A stretch of DNA of 30,911 nucleotides, taken from assembly GCA_900543755.1 (NCBI GenBank), contig UQSP01000022.1, positions 1-30,911 of the forward strand, in the 5' to 3' direction. Made by a program: the position numbers and the translations under genes. Origin of the DNA: an uncultured Eubacteriales bacterium (GTDB taxonomy: Bacteria; Bacillota; Clostridia; Christensenellales; Pumilibacteraceae). Shown piece by piece: positions 15,454 to 22,961 of this stretch. The notes under the pieces were generated by a model, which was not told the DNA's origin, did not search any database, and saw only the letters and a list, made by a program, of their open reading frames with translations. The first letter of the stretch is position 1; each line of letters opens with the position of its first letter.

Positions 15454-16452
15454 ATGAAAAAAGCCGTATTTCTCAACGATAACTTCGATACGGTCAGGCG
15501 GGTTTACGGTGAATATTACATTCGTTACATAGACGAAAAATTCGGGCTGGCGGAAAAATCCGCCGTCAAAGACCTTGCCGCGTGCGCAAACAAGCTTCAG
15601 GATTGCCGATACGCTTTTTCCACATGGGGTATGCCCGTTTATTCCGAAGAGGAGATACGGAAATATCTGCCCTCGCTTAAGGCGGTGTTTTACGCTGCGG
15701 GCGCGGTCAAAAGCTTTGCCGCTCCTTTTCTTAACGCGGGAGTAAGAATTTTCAGCGCGCGCGACGCCAACGCCCTGCCCGTAATCGAAACGGCCGTTTC
15801 CCAGATACTGCTTGCAAACAAGGGATTTTATTTTCTTTCAGGCTTAGCCAAAACCGATTACAGAAAAGCGGTTAAGGAAAGGGAAAGCTTCAAGGGAAAT
15901 TACGGCGCGGAAGTGGGACTTGTGGGATTGGGCACGATAAGTCGCGGCGTGGCGGAGCGGCTTAAATCACACGACGTAAAGGTATATATGTATTCCACTT
16001 ACGCTACGGACGAAGAAATAGCGGCCGCGGGCGCGATTCCGCTTGCGCTTGACGAAATGTTTGCCCGCTGCGACGTGATAAGCAATCATCTTGCGGACAC
16101 TCCCGACACTGTTAAAATCATGGGCAAAAAGCAGTTCGGGCTTATGAAGCCGTATTCGACGTTTATCAACACGGGAAGAGGCGCGCAGGTGGACGAATGC
16201 GCTTTAAGGGAAAAGCTTATTGCGGACCCCACCGTCACTGCGGTTCTGGACGTGACTTATCCCGAACCTCCCGACTTTTCAAACGGCTTGTTTTCGCTTC
16301 CCAACACGGTGCTTACGCCTCATTCGGCAGGCTCAAGCGGTCAGGAAGTGCACCGTATGGCTGAATATATGGTGCGCGAATGCGAAAATTTTGCCTCAGG
16401 CGGCGAAACAAAGTACGAAATCACGAAAGAAATGCTTTCTAAAATGGCTTGA
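15454..16452 (+). CDS. D-isomer-specific 2-hydroxyacid dehydrogenase family protein
   Basis: This 332-residue NAD(P)-dependent oxidoreductase interconverts a 2-hydroxy acid and a 2-oxo acid or related compound. The Rossmann loop GLGTIS is at 158-163, in VGLVGLGTISRG. The catalytic triad is intact: Arg242 (NTGRGAQVD), Glu271 (YPEPP) and His290 (TPHSAGSSG). The N-terminal substrate-binding half (about 1-110) is divergent from D-lactate and phosphoglycerate dehydrogenases, so the substrate is probably a sugar-derived acid (inference). ATG 15454 follows GGGAGG. First gene of an operon running to at least 18395 and probably 21093, under the divergent AraC regulator. Confidence 0.87.
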   Translation: MKKAVFLNDNFDTVRRVYGEYYIRYIDEKFGLAEKSAVKDLAACANKLQDCRYAFSTWGMPVYSEEEIRKYLPSLKAVFYAAGAVKSFAAPFLNAGVRIFSARDANALPVIETAVSQILLANKGFYFLSGLAKTDYRKAVKERESFKGNYGAEVGLVGLGTISRGVAERLKSHDVKVYMYSTYATDEEIAAAGAIPLALDEMFARCDVISNHLADTPDTVKIMGKKQFGLMKPYSTFINTGRGAQVDECALREKLIADPTVTAVLDVTYPEPPDFSNGLFSLPNTVLTPHSAGSSGQEVHRMAEYMVRECENFASGGETKYEITKEMLSKMA

Positions 16453-16476
16453 ACATAAAATATCGGAGGAACACAG

Positions 16477-17688
16477 GTGTTAATAGAAAATAAAATTACG
16501 GCAGACGGACGGGAAATAAACAACAGAATGGTTTTTCAGCCCATGGAGGGGTGCGACTGTACGCTTGAGGGAACCCCGAGCGAGCTTACTACGGGAAAAT
16601 ATATGCGCTTCGCGTCGGGCGGCGCGGGAATCGTGTGGATGGAGGCAAACGCTGTTTGTCCCGAAGGCCGCGCCAATCCGCGGCAGATGATGCTTACGGC
16701 TGAAAATCTGTCGGTTTTCAAGCGTCTTACTGCCGAGATTAAGGAAAGAGCACTGAAACGCTTCGGGTTTGCGCCCCTTTTAATATTACAGCTTACTCAT
16801 TCGGGAAGACAAAGCGTTTCTCCCATGATTGCCTACCGCAATCCCGTTTACGAAAAGACACGGCCGCTTTCGGACGACGCAATCGTAAGCGACGAATATC
16901 TCGATTCGCTTGCCGAAAAGTATGCTTTTTCAACTAAGCTTGCTTTAAAGGCGGGGTTTGACGGCGTGGACGTAAAATGCTGTCACGGCTATCTGACCAG
17001 CGAGCTTTTTTCGGCTTTCGCGCGTAAAGGCAAGTACGGCGGCAGTTTCGAAAACCGCACAAGACTTATTACCGACCTTGTAAAAGCGGCGGCAAGCGAA
17101 AAAGGCGGCATGATATTGTGCTCGCGGACGGGGTTATACGACGGTTTGCCGTTGCCGTGGGGATTCGGCGCGGACGATGCGGGAAATCCCGATTGGAGAG
17201 AGCCGCTTGCCCTTTGCGCCAAACTTTACGACGCGGGTGTGAAAATCATGGATTTTACCATCGGAAACCCATATTTCAATCCGTGGCTTAACCGCCCTTA
17301 TAAACGCGGGCCCGTAAATCCGCCGCCCGTAAAAACTGATACGGCGCTTGGGTACTTTAAAGAAATTTCGGGGCTTATCAAGAAAAACGTGCCTCAGCTT
17401 AAAGTGGTCATGTCGGGTATGACTTATTACGGTAAGCAATGCTTTGACGAGACGGAAAAAATGCTTAAGGACGGGATTTGCGATTTTGTGGGTTTCGGAA
17501 GAATGACGCTTGCTTACCCCGAATTTTATGCCGATTACCTGCGCGGCGCGTTCGACGAAAAGAAGATTTGCGCGACCTGTTCCAAGTGCACGGAACTGAT
17601 GCGCGCGCACTGTACGTCGGGCTGCGCGGTCTTCAATCCGTATTACCGTAATCTTTACAAGGAGGCGGTATGCGAAAAACAGCGGTAG
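16477..17688 (+). CDS. Old Yellow Enzyme-like NADH:flavin oxidoreductase (ene-reductase)
   Basis: This 403-residue FMN-binding TIM barrel (PF00724 family) starts at GTG 16477, seven bases after GGAGG. Family features include NRMVFQPMEG at the N-terminus, LLILQLTHSGRQS with the conserved His and Gly, and the late VGFGRMTLAYPEF. Its C-terminus has a cysteine cluster, Cys365-x2-Cys368-x2-Cys371-x7-Cys379. This resembles the 4Fe-4S region of 2,4-dienoyl-CoA reductase and bile-acid or flavonoid ene-reductases, but the following FAD/NADH domains of those long enzymes are absent. It would reduce an activated C=C bond. The C-terminal 19 bases overlap the SDR gene. The electron donor may be another flavoprotein of the operon (inference). 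Confidence 0.85.
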   Translation: MLIENKITADGREINNRMVFQPMEGCDCTLEGTPSELTTGKYMRFASGGAGIVWMEANAVCPEGRANPRQMMLTAENLSVFKRLTAEIKERALKRFGFAPLLILQLTHSGRQSVSPMIAYRNPVYEKTRPLSDDAIVSDEYLDSLAEKYAFSTKLALKAGFDGVDVKCCHGYLTSELFSAFARKGKYGGSFENRTRLITDLVKAAASEKGGMILCSRTGLYDGLPLPWGFGADDAGNPDWREPLALCAKLYDAGVKIMDFTIGNPYFNPWLNRPYKRGPVNPPPVKTDTALGYFKEISGLIKKNVPQLKVVMSGMTYYGKQCFDETEKMLKDGICDFVGFGRMTLAYPEFYADYLRGAFDEKKICATCSKCTELMRAHCTSGCAVFNPYYRNLYKEAVCEKQR

Positions 17689-18395
17689 TTACAGGCGCGC
17701 GTCGAGGCATAGGGCTTGCCGTTGCGGAAAGGCTGAAACAAGAGGGCTATAACGTGGTGCGTGCCGCATTAAGCGAGGATAACGCGGAGGACTACTTCCG
17801 CTGCGATATTTCCCTTGAAAAGGACAGGCGTGCGCTACTGGACTTTGTCACGCAAAAATACGGAAGAGTCGACCTTCTCGTAAACAACGCGGGAATCGCG
17901 CCCAAAGTACGCAAAGATATTTTAGAGACAAGCGAAGAAAGTTTCGACGCGCTTATCGGCGTCAATCTTAAAGGCACGTTTTTTATGTGCAGTCTTTTCG
18001 CTTCCGCCATGATAAAGGCTAAACGCAAGGAAAATTATACGCCGAGAATAATCAATATTTCTTCCGTTTCGGCGTATGCCGCCAGCGTGGAGCGCGCTGA
18101 ATACTGTGTATCCAAAGCGGGTATATCCATGGTCACAAAGCTGTTTGCCGTAAGACTTGCCGAGGAGGGGATTCCCGTATTCGAAGTGCGTCCCGGAATT
18201 ATAAGCACGGACATGACCGCAAAAGTAAAGGACAAGTACGATAAACTGATTGCCGAAGGAATCACTCCCGTAAAGCGATGGGGGACAGGGGCTGACGTTG
18301 CGGACTGCGTGCTTGCGGCGGCAAGCGGAAAACTCGATTTCGGTACGGGTACCGTGCTTAACGCCGACGGCGGATTCCATTTGCGCAGACTTTAA
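17670..18395 (+). CDS. Short-chain dehydrogenase/reductase (FabG-like)
   Basis: This 241-residue classical SDR interconverts an alcohol and a ketone with NAD(P)H. The cofactor motif TGARRGIG is at 8-15, NNAG at 72-75, and the catalytic Ser134, Tyr145 and Lys149 are in SVSAYAASVERAEYCVSKAG. ADGGFHL at the C-terminus is family-typical. ATG 17670 has AAGGAGG upstream and lies inside the end of the OYE-like gene, so translation is coupled. Chain length and position suggest a sugar or aglycone carbonyl as substrate rather than a fatty acyl-ACP, although sequence alone cannot exclude the latter. Confidence 0.9.
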   Translation: MRKTAVVTGARRGIGLAVAERLKQEGYNVVRAALSEDNAEDYFRCDISLEKDRRALLDFVTQKYGRVDLLVNNAGIAPKVRKDILETSEESFDALIGVNLKGTFFMCSLFASAMIKAKRKENYTPRIINISSVSAYAASVERAEYCVSKAGISMVTKLFAVRLAEEGIPVFEVRPGIISTDMTAKVKDKYDKLIAEGITPVKRWGTGADVADCVLAAASGKLDFGTGTVLNADGGFHLRRL

Positions 18396-18426
18396 GCAAG
18401 ACTATCTGTAAAACAAAAAATATTTT

Positions 18427-18494
18427 TTTACAATCGGTAAAAAGCAAAATAGTATTCTTTTAATAAGCAACGCGGACGTTTAAAACTTGTCCGC
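18427..18494 (+). promoter_or_regulatory. Candidate internal promoter and hairpin before the flavoprotein gene
   Basis: TTTACA (18427-18432), a 17-base spacer and TAGTAT (18450-18455) form a modest promoter match in the 116-base gap. It is followed by a GCGGAC/GTCCGC hairpin (18472-18477 and 18489-18494) immediately before the start region. The hairpin has no T-run, so it is not an obvious terminator and may tune the downstream gene. Confidence 0.3.
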
Positions 18495-18511
18495 ACGGGA
18501 AACTCGGGCAA

Positions 18512-20341
18512 ATGAAAAAGTATTTTTTCGACAACGTTATCGTGGGCAGCGGATGCGCCGCATATAATGCCGCCGATATTTTAGCGGGGGCGGGCAAGGA
18601 AACCGCCGTGGTTACCGAGGGGAAAAATATCGGCACGTCCAGAAACGCGGGCAGCGATAAACAAACTTATTATAAGCTGTCCGTTTCGGGAAATTCTGCG
18701 GACAGCGTTTACGCCATGGCGGAAAAACTTTTTTCGGGCGGATGCGCGGACGGCGACGTCGCGTTTTGCGAAGCGGCAGGCTCAGTCGAGTGTTTTTATA
18801 AACTCGTAAGTTCAGGCGTAAAATTTCCCCGAAACGAATACGGAGAGTACGTCGGGTATAAAACGGACCACGACGACAGCGTTCGTGCGACCAGCGCGGG
18901 ACCTTATACCTCCCGTGATATGACGGTCGCGCTGGAAAAATCCGCGTTGAATAACGGCGCAAAGCTGTTCGACGGTTTTACAGTCATTAAAATAGTTGTG
19001 TCGGAAGGTCGCGCAAGGGGCGTAATCGCCGTAGAAAAGGCTTTTGCCGACGACCTGGGGTTATGCTTCTTCGGCTGCAATCACCTCACTATAGCCACGG
19101 GCGGACCCGGGGAGTTATACGAAGATACCGTCTATCCGTTCGGCCAGTCGGGGGCTATGGGGCTTCTTATTGACGCGGGCGTGAATATGTGCAACCTTGC
19201 CGAATGGCAGTACGGGCTTTCTTCGGTAAAATTCCGCTGGAACGTTTCGGGCAGTTACCAGCAGGTCATACCGCGTTATATTTCCGTTAAGGACGGAAAA
19301 CAGCGCGAATTTCTGTCCGATTACACGGATAAAAACGTATTTGACCTTATATTCTTAAAAGGTTATCAATGGCCTTTCGACGCGGCTAAAGCCGAGGAAA
19401 GTTCGGTTATAGACATTGCCGTTTATTCGGAAAAGCAAAAGGGCGCGCGCGTGTATCTGGATTACACCGTAAATCCCGACGGTTTTTCTTTAAGTAAAAC
19501 GGGAAAAGAGGCGCGGGATTATCTTGAGCGTTGCGGAGTTTACGGTAACACGCCTTACGAGCGGCTTACGGAATTGAATCCGTCCGCTGCAAAGCTATTT
19601 AAAGAGCACGGCATAGATTTAGAAAAAGAGCCTTTGGAAATAGCCGTTTCGGCGCAGCATCACAACGGCGGCGCGGACGTGGACGTAAATTACCTTACCT
19701 GTGTGGACTCGCTTTACGTTGCAGGCGAGGCTGCAGGGACTTTGGGTATTACCCGTCCCGGGGGAAGCGCGCTAAATGCCTGTATGGTGGGTTCCATGCG
19801 TGCGGCACGGCATATTCTTTCGCTTGAAAGCCAACCTGTCGACACGGAGAGAATGCTGCAGCAAGCCGAAGCCGACGCGCGGCAAATAAGAGATTTTGTG
19901 AAAAAATCGGTCGGAGTATCCACTTTAAAACAGGAAAAGAGTTTTTTGCGCAAACTCATGAGCGCGCGTTTTTCGTTTTTGCGGGACGAAGGGAAAATGC
20001 GCGAGGGGCTTAAGACTGTGGAGGAAAAACTACTTAATTTTTCCTTAAACAATAAATGCGGACAAAACGAAACCGCAGAGCTTTTCAAAAATTATTACGC
20101 GCTTATCTCCGCACGCGCCGTTTGCTTAAGTATGCTTATATGCGCAACCGATGCGGGAAGCCGCGGCGGGGCGCTTGTTACCTCAGACGGGAAAGTCAAG
20201 CCCGAGGACCTTTCTTTCCGGGATAAAAAGCTGATATATTCGTCGGGCAAAACTTTTTACCGTTCCGTCAGGAGCTTACCCGAACCCGACGAAACTTTCG
20301 AAAAAGTGTGGAACAGATTCTTGCGGGAGGAAAAACAATGA
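18512..20341 (+). CDS. FAD-dependent oxidoreductase, fumarate reductase flavoprotein-like
   Basis: This 609-residue soluble flavoprotein starts with the dinucleotide-binding motif VIVGSGCAAYNAA (G12-x-G14). It continues with LTIATGGPGELYEDT and, later, LYVAGEAAGTLGITRPGGSALNACMVGSMRAA, the FAD and active-site hallmarks of the FrdA/SdhA/AprA superfamily. No twin-arginine or secretion signal and no membrane helices are present, and no iron-sulfur or membrane anchor subunit is encoded nearby. It is therefore unlikely to be respiratory fumarate reductase. It more likely oxidises or reduces an operon-specific intermediate. The ATG at 18512 has only a weak purine-rich RBS. The stop overlaps the next start (ATGA). 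Confidence 0.83.
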   Translation: MKKYFFDNVIVGSGCAAYNAADILAGAGKETAVVTEGKNIGTSRNAGSDKQTYYKLSVSGNSADSVYAMAEKLFSGGCADGDVAFCEAAGSVECFYKLVSSGVKFPRNEYGEYVGYKTDHDDSVRATSAGPYTSRDMTVALEKSALNNGAKLFDGFTVIKIVVSEGRARGVIAVEKAFADDLGLCFFGCNHLTIATGGPGELYEDTVYPFGQSGAMGLLIDAGVNMCNLAEWQYGLSSVKFRWNVSGSYQQVIPRYISVKDGKQREFLSDYTDKNVFDLIFLKGYQWPFDAAKAEESSVIDIAVYSEKQKGARVYLDYTVNPDGFSLSKTGKEARDYLERCGVYGNTPYERLTELNPSAAKLFKEHGIDLEKEPLEIAVSAQHHNGGADVDVNYLTCVDSLYVAGEAAGTLGITRPGGSALNACMVGSMRAARHILSLESQPVDTERMLQQAEADARQIRDFVKKSVGVSTLKQEKSFLRKLMSARFSFLRDEGKMREGLKTVEEKLLNFSLNNKCGQNETAELFKNYYALISARAVCLSMLICATDAGSRGGALVTSDGKVKPEDLSFRDKKLIYSSGKTFYRSVRSLPEPDETFEKVWNRFLREEKQ

Positions 20342-21093
20342 AAACGGGATTGTGTTCGGTGACTTTCCGCGCTTTAGCGGCGGAGAAAGCGGCAGAGCTT
20401 GCGGTAAAGGCGGGGCTTGACTGCATCGAGTGGGGCGGCGACGTGCACGTTCCGCCCGATAAGCCCGAAAACGCACGTAAAGTGGCAAAACTGTGCCGCG
20501 ACCTTAATCTCGAAACGCCTTCTTACGGGTCTTATTACCGTCTTGACGGCGGCGATTTCGATTCGGTTTCAAAAACGGCGGAAATTCTGGGCGCGCGCGA
20601 TATCAGGGTATGGGCAGGGACAAAGGACGCGGAACTGTTTTCGCGCGACGAGTACTTAAAATTGGTTGAAAACGTTAAAAACATTGCGCAAATTGCGCGT
20701 AAACGCGGGCAAAACGTGTGTTTCGAATATCATTACGGTACTTATTGCAACAGCGCGGAAAATACCTTAAAGCTTATCGAAGACGCGGGCGAAAACAATG
20801 TGTTTACCTACTGGCAGCCGATGTACTGGCTGCACGGAAAAACCGCTGACGAACAAAGCGAGAATCTAAGCTCGATTAAAATATTGGGCGGACTTATCAA
20901 AAACGTTCATGTTTACAACTGGCGCGGTCACGAAAGGCTGCCGCTTATCGACGCAATCGGCGAGTGGAAGAATTACGCCGCCTGTTTAAGCGCGGAAAAT
21001 TATTTTCTGGAGTTTGTGCAAGGCGACTTACAAGATGCTTTCTTTAAGGACGCAGACAGTCTTAACGAACTTAAAAGAGATTTAATGCGCTGA
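20338..21093 (+). CDS. Sugar phosphate isomerase/epimerase-like TIM barrel
   Basis: This 251-residue protein belongs to the xylose isomerase-like TIM-barrel superfamily (AP_endonuc_2 fold). Likely metal ligands lie in DCIEWGGD, VCFEYHYG, NVHVYNW and YFLEFVQGD, in the order expected for the family's Glu/His/Glu set. Members isomerise or epimerise free or phosphorylated sugars, inositols and keto-sugars, and one branch forms the catalytic subunit of C-glycoside lyases. I chose ATG 20338, eight bases after GGGAGG, overlapping the flavoprotein stop by four bases. The in-frame TTG at 20308 lies within the previous gene without a good RBS. Last gene of the redox operon. Confidence 0.83.
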   Translation: MKTGLCSVTFRALAAEKAAELAVKAGLDCIEWGGDVHVPPDKPENARKVAKLCRDLNLETPSYGSYYRLDGGDFDSVSKTAEILGARDIRVWAGTKDAELFSRDEYLKLVENVKNIAQIARKRGQNVCFEYHYGTYCNSAENTLKLIEDAGENNVFTYWQPMYWLHGKTADEQSENLSSIKILGGLIKNVHVYNWRGHERLPLIDAIGEWKNYAACLSAENYFLEFVQGDLQDAFFKDADSLNELKRDLMR

Positions 21094-21200
21094 TTCGCAT
21101 AATTTTAAAGCTTTCAAAAAGTCTTATTTTATATTCGCTCGGGTGGTTGAGCGGTATTAAACAGACCTTAAATTATCAATTTTCATAACAGGAGAGAGTG

Positions 21201-22955
21201 ATGAAAAAATCGGGATTAACGCGCAAAATTCTTGTTGTTCTGACGGCGGTTTTCATGGCTTTTGCGGCTTTAGGCTGCGGCAACGATTTGCCGTATTACG
21301 ATTCGATGTCTTACTCTGTCGGAAAGGAAAAAGCGGATTACAACAACAATCTTTTTTATCGCAACGACAACAAAACACCCATTGCGGACGTCGCGGCGGT
21401 TTATATCGATGACCCCGCGTCAAGCGAGTACGGATATTACTACCTTTACGGCACTACTTCCACGACAAGCATACAGTGCTATCGCAGTAAAACTTTAGAG
21501 GATTGGGAACCCATGGGAACGGTTTTCGAGCTTGACGGAAACAGCGAGGCGGCGGAGGCTGTTTATAACTGTTACTGGGCGCCCGAAGTTATTTTCGACC
21601 GCAACGAAGGCAGGTATTATCTGTTTTTTTCGGCGTCGGAGAAAAACAAGCAGAAGTGTCACGTCCTTTATTGCGCCGTGTCCGACAACCCTTACGGACC
21701 TTTTACGCTTGTACATGACGAAACCGACGGAAGACAAATTAATTACCCGCAGGATAATTACAGCCTTTTCGACCTTGAAAGATTCGCGCTTAAAGCGGAA
21801 TCTATGGGCATGAAGCGCAACGAAGCCAACAACGGTTTTGTAATGACGATAGACGCTCATCCGTTTTCCGACCCCGTGACGGGTAATAAATATCTTTACT
21901 TTAAAGTGGATTCGATTGATACCGATTTCATTGCGGGTATGGAAATGAAAAACTGGTACACGCCCGATTACGACACGCTTTCGATTCTGGCGGAGTCCAA
22001 GTTGTATACGCCTGAAGGTGAGAAAAATCCGTTTGAATCTCGCACGAGAGTCAACGAGGGGCCTTATATGACTTACCGTAAAGGAGTTTATTATCTCACG
22101 TTTTCGGTTTTCGGCTACAAACAGCCCGAATATGCGGTATATCAGGCGGTGGGCGCGGGCCCGCTAAAGCCTTTCAGAAAACTTACGACGGAAGAAGGAG
22201 GAATAGTTCTTTCCGCGGACGGAGGAATGATGGACAACGTGTCTGCTACGGGGCATCATTCCATAGTGGAGCGAGACGGCGAATATTACATAGTTTATCA
22301 CGCTTATCCGACTGCGCTGTGCGAGGGGGACAGGTATGTCGCCGTAGACAAGCTGGAGTGGATTACGGTTACAGATATTAACGGCAACCCGTTGGACGTA
22401 ATGTACGCAAACGGTCCTACCAAAGGTATACAGCCCAGGTTTTCCTTTAATTCCGAATACGTCAACATTGCGCCCGACGCGCAAGTAAGCATGACCAATC
22501 TTTCGGAAGGGGATGCGGCCGCGCTTAACGACGGATTGTTTTTAGTCAATCAGTTCGTAAACTCTGTATTTACGGATTTGTACGTACCGCATGTTGTTTT
22601 CGAAAAGAAGACGCGCATAACTATTGAATTTAAAGAATATCGCACGGTGCGCGCCGTCATGATTTACAACTCTCACATAATAGAAAATAATTTCGACGAA
22701 GTGGAAAAGATAGAATTTTTCTGCCGTGACGAAAAAGGCAAATATACTGCCGCAATAAACGGACTAAGTTACGATCTTAAGGCAAACGCCAATATAGACG
22801 AAACCGACGGGACTGCGGTTTATTCCCGTCCGGGCGGCGCGGCGATTGCCGAATTCGACGAAATAAGCGTCAATAAAATCGTGATAACGGTTGACGTTCC
22901 CGAAAAAACGGAATTTGTCCGTATGTCCGAAATAGTCGTGCTGGGAAGGAGGTAA
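21201..22955 (+). CDS. GH43-family lipoprotein glycosidase
   Basis: This 584-residue exported lipoprotein has basic residues, a hydrophobic stretch and a lipobox ending at Cys26 (FAALGC). The first domain (about 55-400) is a five-bladed beta-propeller of the GH43 type. Likely catalytic residues are Asp63 (ADVAAVYID), Asp218 (TIDAHPFSDP, the pKa modulator) and Glu286 (RVNEGPYM, the acid); YWAPEV at 126-131 is also typical. The C-terminal part (about 425-584) looks like a discoidin/F5/8-type carbohydrate-binding beta-sandwich. GH43 enzymes act mainly on arabinose- or xylose-containing plant glycans, with some galactan activities; I cannot choose between them. ATG 21201 is six bases after GGAG. 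The 22962 gene follows with a six-base gap. Confidence 0.82.
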   Translation: MKKSGLTRKILVVLTAVFMAFAALGCGNDLPYYDSMSYSVGKEKADYNNNLFYRNDNKTPIADVAAVYIDDPASSEYGYYYLYGTTSTTSIQCYRSKTLEDWEPMGTVFELDGNSEAAEAVYNCYWAPEVIFDRNEGRYYLFFSASEKNKQKCHVLYCAVSDNPYGPFTLVHDETDGRQINYPQDNYSLFDLERFALKAESMGMKRNEANNGFVMTIDAHPFSDPVTGNKYLYFKVDSIDTDFIAGMEMKNWYTPDYDTLSILAESKLYTPEGEKNPFESRTRVNEGPYMTYRKGVYYLTFSVFGYKQPEYAVYQAVGAGPLKPFRKLTTEEGGIVLSADGGMMDNVSATGHHSIVERDGEYYIVYHAYPTALCEGDRYVAVDKLEWITVTDINGNPLDVMYANGPTKGIQPRFSFNSEYVNIAPDAQVSMTNLSEGDAAALNDGLFLVNQFVNSVFTDLYVPHVVFEKKTRITIEFKEYRTVRAVMIYNSHIIENNFDEVEKIEFFCRDEKGKYTAAINGLSYDLKANANIDETDGTAVYSRPGGAAIAEFDEISVNKIVITVDVPEKTEFVRMSEIVVLGRR

Positions 22956-22961
22956 ATCCAC

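Noticed and set aside
18512..20341. Respiratory fumarate reductase or succinate dehydrogenase
   Set aside because: No iron-sulfur or membrane-anchor subunit and no export signal; only the flavoprotein fold is shared.
21136..21153. CGCTC...GAGCG hairpin before the GH43 gene, resembling a tRNA D-arm or regulatory stem
   Set aside because: Only five base pairs and no supporting context.
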